Origin: an uncultured Clostridia bacterium | GTDB lineage: Bacteria; Bacillota; Clostridia; Christensenellales; Borkfalkiaceae | Length of the DNA stretch: 64,000 bases | Assembly (NCBI GenBank): GCA_934271065.1 | Contig: CAKQQQ010000002.1 | Location: 186,001 to 250,000 of the forward strand | Direction of reading: 5' to 3' | Shown here: piece by piece, positions 60,302-64,000 of the stretch | Layout of the letters: each line of letters starts with the position of its first letter | How positions within the stretch are numbered: the first letter of the stretch is position 1 | Translations under genes and position numbers: made by a program | Notes under the pieces: model-generated | What the model saw: only the letters and a program-made list of their open reading frames with translations | The model's database searches: none | What the model was told of the DNA's origin: nothing

Positions 60302-60876
60302 TATACGGTCATCAATTCCTTTTCTTTATCGGCGGTCGACTTTTCGACGGATTCTATCGCCTTGCCGACGAGTTTCTCTATCTGAGACTCGTAATCGGCG
60401 TATTCGTCGTCGGTCATTTCCTTGTTCTTGTTCATCTTCTTGAACACGTCGAGATAGTCTCTGCGGATATTTCTGACGGCGACTTTCGCGTCTTCGCACA
60501 TCTTCTTTACCTGCTTGACTATATCCTTTCTGCGTTCTTCGGTAAGAACGGGGAATACCAGCCTTATTACGTTACCGTCGTTGGTCGGGTTGATGCCTAT
60601 ATCCGAGACCTGAATCGCCTTTTCTATTTCTTTGAGAAGCGATTTATCCCACGGGGATATAACGAGACATTGCCCGTCCTGCACGGCGACGTTGCCGACC
60701 TGATTGATGGGCGACGGCGTGCCGTAGTAATCCACGCGTATTTTATCCAGAACGTGCGGATTGGCTCTGCCCGCCCTTACCTGCGTAAGATCGGCTTTAT
60801 AAATCTCAGCCGTCTTGTCTAATTTTTCGTCGGCTTCGAGAACGAGCGTTTCTACCTTTTCAATGTCGAGAGCCAT
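60301..60876 (-). CDS. frr: Ribosome recycling factor
   Basis: 191 residues. Family features: TQVRAGRANPHVLDKIRVDY, the PINQVGNV segment, RKDIVKQVKKMCEDAKVAVR NIRR-type helix. Splits post-termination ribosomes with EF-G. Ribosome site AAGGAGAAA. Confidence 0.97.
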   Translation of the reverse strand: MALDIEKVETLVLEADEKLDKTAEIYKADLTQVRAGRANPHVLDKIRVDYYGTPSPINQVGNVAVQDGQCLVISPWDKSLLKEIEKAIQVSDIGINPTNDGNVIRLVFPVLTEERRKDIVKQVKKMCEDAKVAVRNIRRDYLDVFKKMNKNKEMTDDEYADYESQIEKLVGKAIESVEKSTADKEKELMTV

Positions 60877-60936
60877 AATACGTTTCTCCTTATAATATTA
60901 TTTATGCGGCTTCGCCGCGTTTTTATTTTTCGGCGT

Positions 60937-61641
60937 TCAATATACGACCGTACCCGAATCTTCGCCGAACACGGCGTCGATTATAGACTCGTCGTCAAGA
61001 TTGCCGAAAGCGTGTATTTTGAGACCGTTTTCTTTGCACATTACCACCGCCGACGTGTCGAGAGCCTTCAAGCCCTTCGCGACGTATTCGTCGTAAGTGA
61101 GCGCGGAATATTTTTTAGCCGACGGGTTGGTTTTGGGATCTCCGTCGTAAATGCCGTCTACGTTCTTCGCAAGCAGTAGCGCGTCCGCGCCTATTTCGCA
61201 CGCTTTTAACGACGCGCCCGTATCGGTAGTGAAAAACGGGCTGCCCGTACCGCCGCCGAATATTACCACTTTGCCTTCCGCAAGGTAACGCTTCGCCGTT
61301 TTTACGTTGTACGGTTCGCCTATCTTGTCTATCGTAAGCGCGGTCATAACGCGATTATCGACGTTTTGACGGTCGAGCGCGTCGGAGAGCGCAAGCGCGT
61401 TGATTACCGTGGCGAGCATACCCATATAGTCAGCGGAAGTCCTGTCCATCTCGTCGCCTTCTCTGCCGCGCCAGAAGTTTCCGCCGCCGACCACCACGCC
61501 GACTTCCACGCCCGATTTGTTGAGCGCGGCGATTTGCTTTGCGGTGGCGATCAGCGCTGACGAAGAAAACCCGTGTCTCTTTTCGCCCGCGAGACTTTCG
61601 CCGCTTATTTTTAACAATATTCTTTTATATTTCGCTTTCAT
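60937..61641 (-). CDS. pyrH: UMP kinase
   Basis: 234 residues, amino-acid-kinase fold: LLKISGESLAGEK, VVGGGNFWRGR, DYMGMLATVINALAL, FGGGTGSPFFTTDT. Phosphorylates UMP; hexameric and GTP-regulated in bacteria. Lies between tsf and frr as in most bacteria. Confidence 0.97.
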   Translation of the reverse strand: MKAKYKRILLKISGESLAGEKRHGFSSSALIATAKQIAALNKSGVEVGVVVGGGNFWRGREGDEMDRTSADYMGMLATVINALALSDALDRQNVDNRVMTALTIDKIGEPYNVKTAKRYLAEGKVVIFGGGTGSPFFTTDTGASLKACEIGADALLLAKNVDGIYDGDPKTNPSAKKYSALTYDEYVAKGLKALDTSAVVMCKENGLKIHAFGNLDDESIIDAVFGEDSGTVVY

Positions 61642-61660
61642 ATCCGTGCCGATTAGAAAA

Positions 61661-61697
61661 CGGGGCTGTATGCAAGATTTTCTTGCGTACAGCCCCG
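61661..61697 (-). terminator. Terminator between tsf and pyrH
   Basis: GGGGCTGTACGCAAG / CTTGCATACAGCCCC hairpin with one wobble and a 5-nt A/T loop, followed by GTTTTCT on the minus strand. It would end the rpsB-tsf transcript or reduce readthrough into pyrH. Confidence 0.85.
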
Positions 61698-61703
61698 CTC
61701 GTT

Positions 61704-62363
61704 TTATTTACGCATTGCGTCGACCTGAGCCTGTACCTCGTCGGCAAGGTTCTCTTCTTTTTTCTGTAAGCCTTCGCCCATTTCGAAACGCGCGAATCTT
61801 CTTATCGAAATCTTTTCGCCGATCTGAGCGGTCGCTTCGATAACGAGTTGTTCGATCGTTCTGGACGGATCTTTGACGTACTTCTGGCAAAGCAGACAGT
61901 TTTCGTCGTAAAAGGTCTTTATTCTGCCTTCGACCATCTTTTCGACGATCTTTTCGGGCTTGCCTTCTTCGAGAGCCTGCGCTCTGAGTATAGCCTTTTC
62001 TTTCTCGATTACGTCTGCGGGAACTTCTTCCTTGGTAACGTAAGACGGAGCGGCTGCGGCGATCTGAAGCGCGATCTCGTGTACGAGTTCCTTAAACTTA
62101 TCGCCCTGAGCGACGAAGTCGGTTTCGCAGTTTACTTCGACTAATACGCCGATCTTTCCGCCCATATGGATATAACTGTCGACGATACCTTCGGCAGCGG
62201 TTCTGCCCGCTTTTTTAGCGGCTTTCGCTATGCCCTTTTCTCTTAAATAGTCGACGGCTTTTTCCATATCGCCGTTACATTCCACAAGCGCGTTCTTGCA
62301 GTCCATCATGCCCGCGCCGGTTCTCTCTCTCAACGTTTTTACGTCGTTGGCGGTGTAATTCAT
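61704..62363 (-). CDS. tsf: Elongation factor Ts
   Basis: 219 residues, the short form. TLRERTGAGMMDCKNALVE and LVEVNCETDFVAQG are the EF-Ts signatures. Exchanges GDP for GTP on EF-Tu. Follows rpsB by 119 bp. Confidence 0.97.
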   Translation of the reverse strand: MNYTANDVKTLRERTGAGMMDCKNALVECNGDMEKAVDYLREKGIAKAAKKAGRTAAEGIVDSYIHMGGKIGVLVEVNCETDFVAQGDKFKELVHEIALQIAAAAPSYVTKEEVPADVIEKEKAILRAQALEEGKPEKIVEKMVEGRIKTFYDENCLLCQKYVKDPSRTIEQLVIEATAQIGEKISIRRFARFEMGEGLQKKEENLADEVQAQVDAMRK

Positions 62364-62482
62364 AACTGAAATATCTCCTTAAAGTATATTGATAAATCGG
62401 CAATCGCGCGCGGATACGTTTTTATTACGCCGCGCCCGCAACGAAAAGTCTGCGGCGCGGTCTGCGGCGATCGCCGTATATA

Positions 62483-63298
62483 TTACGCTTCGACGGGCGC
62501 TTCGGCGTTTTCGGTCGGCGCGACGGCTTCTGCCGCTTCGATCTCTTCCGCCGCTTCCGCAAGTTCCTGAGCGGGGATTTCTTCTTCGTCCGCAACGTTA
62601 CGTCTTACGGCATCTTCGCCCTGCTTGGCTTCGATAACCGCGTCGGCGATGATGGAAGCGACGAGTTTGACCGCCCTAATAGCGTCGTCGTTACCCGAAA
62701 TAACGTAATCTACGAGATCGGGATCACAGTTGGTGTCCGTAAGCGCAACGACGGGAATGTTGAGTTTGCGCGCTTCTTTTACCGCGTTGATTTCGCAGTT
62801 GGGATCGACTACGAACATTACGCCGGGAAGAGCCTTCATATCTCTTATGCCGCCGAGATTGGTAAGCAACTTATCTCTCTCCGCTTTAAGACCTAAAACT
62901 TCTTTCTTGGGAAGAAGATCGAATTCGCCGGTCTTTTCCATATTGTCGAGTTTGTTAAGTCTTTCGATTCTCGTTCTGATCGTCTTGAAGTTGGTAAGCG
63001 TACCGCCGAGCCATCTCGAATTGACGTAGAACATTCCGCATCTTTCGGCTTCCTGCTGAATCGCTTCCTGCGCTTGTTTCTTAGTTCCGACGAAAAGCAC
63101 GTTCTTGCCCGCTTTAACCGCGTCGACGACGAATTTATACGCTTCTTCGACGAGATCTACCGTGATCTGAAGGTCGATGATGTGAATACCGTTTCTTTCG
63201 CCGTAGATGTACTTTTTCATCTTGGGGTTCCATCTTCTCGTCTGGTGGCCGAAATGTACGCCCGCTTCGAGAAGTTGTTTCATAGAAGTTACTGCCAT
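62483..63298 (-). CDS. rpsB: 30S ribosomal protein S2
   Basis: 271 residues. MKQLLEAGVHFGHQTRRWNP and the PGVMFVVDPNCEINAVKEA segment are S2 signatures. The C-terminal ~40 residues are an Ala/Glu-rich tail common in Clostridia. GGAGGACAATT precedes the ATG. Confidence 0.98.
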   Translation of the reverse strand: MAVTSMKQLLEAGVHFGHQTRRWNPKMKKYIYGERNGIHIIDLQITVDLVEEAYKFVVDAVKAGKNVLFVGTKKQAQEAIQQEAERCGMFYVNSRWLGGTLTNFKTIRTRIERLNKLDNMEKTGEFDLLPKKEVLGLKAERDKLLTNLGGIRDMKALPGVMFVVDPNCEINAVKEARKLNIPVVALTDTNCDPDLVDYVISGNDDAIRAVKLVASIIADAVIEAKQGEDAVRRNVADEEEIPAQELAEAAEEIEAAEAVAPTENAEAPVEA

Positions 63299-63418
63299 AA
63301 TTGTCCTCCGTTATTCCTCCCCGTAATCTTGGTTATTCGCCCTTACAACTCCGCGGATTTATTTTTTTTGCGAAGCACGAAAAGAGCAGACTACGAGTGT
63401 GAATTTTATAGCCTAACC
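63299..63418 (-). other. rpsB leader region
   Basis: About 120 nt of 5' leader between promoter and ATG. It includes a second purine-rich GGGGAGGAATAACGGAGG stretch. Autoregulatory binding by S2 is known elsewhere, but I see no defined leader structure. Confidence 0.4.
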
Positions 63419-63447
63419 ATTTTATCACAATTACGAAAGAATTGCAA
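63419..63447 (-). promoter_or_regulatory. Promoter of rpsB-tsf
   Basis: Minus strand TTGCAA (63442-63447), 17-bp spacer, TAAAAT (63419-63424). Confidence 0.75.
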
Positions 63448-63744
63448 ACGTTTTACGCAATTATAATCGGCTTCGGCAAAATTTTACCGTTTCGCAGTAT
63501 AATCCCCTGTAAACCCCGCCGAAAAGCAGAAGTTTTCACGGTATTTCGGCTTTTCTACCGACGGTAGAGTGACCGCTACGCGCCGTAGAGACGGCGGGCG
63601 GGCGTTCCACCGCGCAAGACTGCGGTATAGAGTTACGGACGTGAAGAGTAGGTTGAATATCGCCGCGTTACGGAGTATAATATTAACGTAGTCGCGGTCT
63701 GACGCGGCTACGGTTTATCACTATTTACGAAGAGGTGCTGTTTT
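63448..63744. other. Divergent intergenic region between rpsB and degV-type gene
   Basis: About 300 bp with no credible gene. GC-rich short inverted repeats (CTACCGACGGTAG near 63558) lie between the rpsB promoter and the plus-strand promoter at 63653-63681. A second TATAAT lies near 63500. Confidence 0.5.
63653..63681 (+). promoter_or_regulatory. Promoter of the DegV-family gene
   Basis: TTGAAT (63653-63658), 17-bp spacer, TATAAT (63676-63681); GAGGTG ribosome site at 63731-63736. Confidence 0.75.
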
Positions 63745-64000
63745 ATGAGAAAATTTATATTGAGCGCGGACGCGGGTTGCGATCTGACGCCCGAACTCCT
63801 TAAAAAATACGACGTAAAGGTATTACCCCTTAAATTTATGGTCGGCAAGGACGAATACTCGTCCGACGACGGCAAAATCACGACCGAAGAAATTTGCCGC
63901 AGAATGATTGCGGGCGAAAAGACTTCCACGTCGCAAGCCAACCCCGTAGACGCGGAAATCTATCTTAAAGAACTGCTTTCGCTCGGACGGGATATAGTGC
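63745..64000 (+). CDS. DegV-family fatty-acid-binding protein, 5' part
   Basis: First 85 residues of a DegV protein, cut by the window end. FILSADAGCDLTPELLKKYD and VLPLKFMVGKDEY are the family start, and KTSTSQANPVDAEIYLKELL the fatty-acid pocket Ser/Thr region. Relatives (FakB) bind fatty acids for phosphorylation by FakA. Confidence 0.9.
   Translation, partial: MRKFILSADAGCDLTPELLKKYDVKVLPLKFMVGKDEYSSDDGKITTEEICRRMIAGEKTSTSQANPVDAEIYLKELLSLGRDIV

Overview
The window looks like a chromosome segment of an uncultured anaerobic Bacillota/Clostridia-type bacterium. Evidence: housekeeping genes in low-GC Gram-positive style with AGGAGG-type ribosome sites, consensus sigma-A promoters, an FMN riboswitch, an ECF riboflavin transporter, MurF with a membrane N-terminus, 2-hydroxyacyl-CoA dehydratase-activase genes, and BspA-type leucine-rich repeat (LRR) proteins. 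A gut Christensenellales-like lineage is my guess, not a demonstrated assignment.

Layout. 1-2.3 kb: 3' end of a large BspA-like LRR protein. 2.4-3.3 kb: two tRNA genes and a tandem array of four self-contained small-RNA genes on the minus strand. 3.5-6.5 kb: a sugar-type solute-binding lipoprotein and a membrane-anchored LuxR-type regulator. 6.5-13.2 kb: minus-strand genes led by an FMN riboswitch: ribU fused in frame to tsaE, tsaB, rimI, an alpha/beta hydrolase, a membrane MurF, ddl and a ZIP transporter. The riboswitch carries a large nested-hairpin insertion. 13.2-19.9 kb: aspS-yqeY-fabG-like, alr, an M18 aminopeptidase and mnmA.

20.27-44.67 kb: a ~24.4-kb mobilizable island. A serine recombinase lies at one end and a MobV relaxase near the other. 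The island appears inserted at the 3' end of tRNA-Arg(ACG), separating that tRNA from its terminator. Its cargo is one long minus-strand run: XRE regulator, SPFH protein, two coiled-coil proteins that read like ESCRT-III (one strikingly CHMP2/Vps2-like), a small unknown protein, a ~4185-residue protein (zinc ribbon - TIR - helical repeats - one transmembrane helix - InlB-like repeats - LRR), a Vps4-like AAA ATPase with an MIT-like N-terminus, and a zinc-ribbon trypsin-like protease. I read this as a candidate membrane-surveillance or defence system: an LRR ectodomain coupled through the membrane to a TIR domain, with membrane-remodelling machinery beside it. It is the most interesting content of the window.

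44.7-64 kb: housekeeping again: plsY, a CmpB-type membrane protein, a dehydratase-activase pair, MATE transporter, purA, purB, rseP-dxr-cdsA-uppS-frr-pyrH, tsf and rpsB, then the start of a DegV gene.

Several genes outside the island (tsaE, M18 peptidase, dehydratase activase, MATE, purB) have a 17-bp-spaced promoter whose -10 box lies only 6-10 nt from the ATG and no Shine-Dalgarno, suggesting recurrent leaderless mRNAs.
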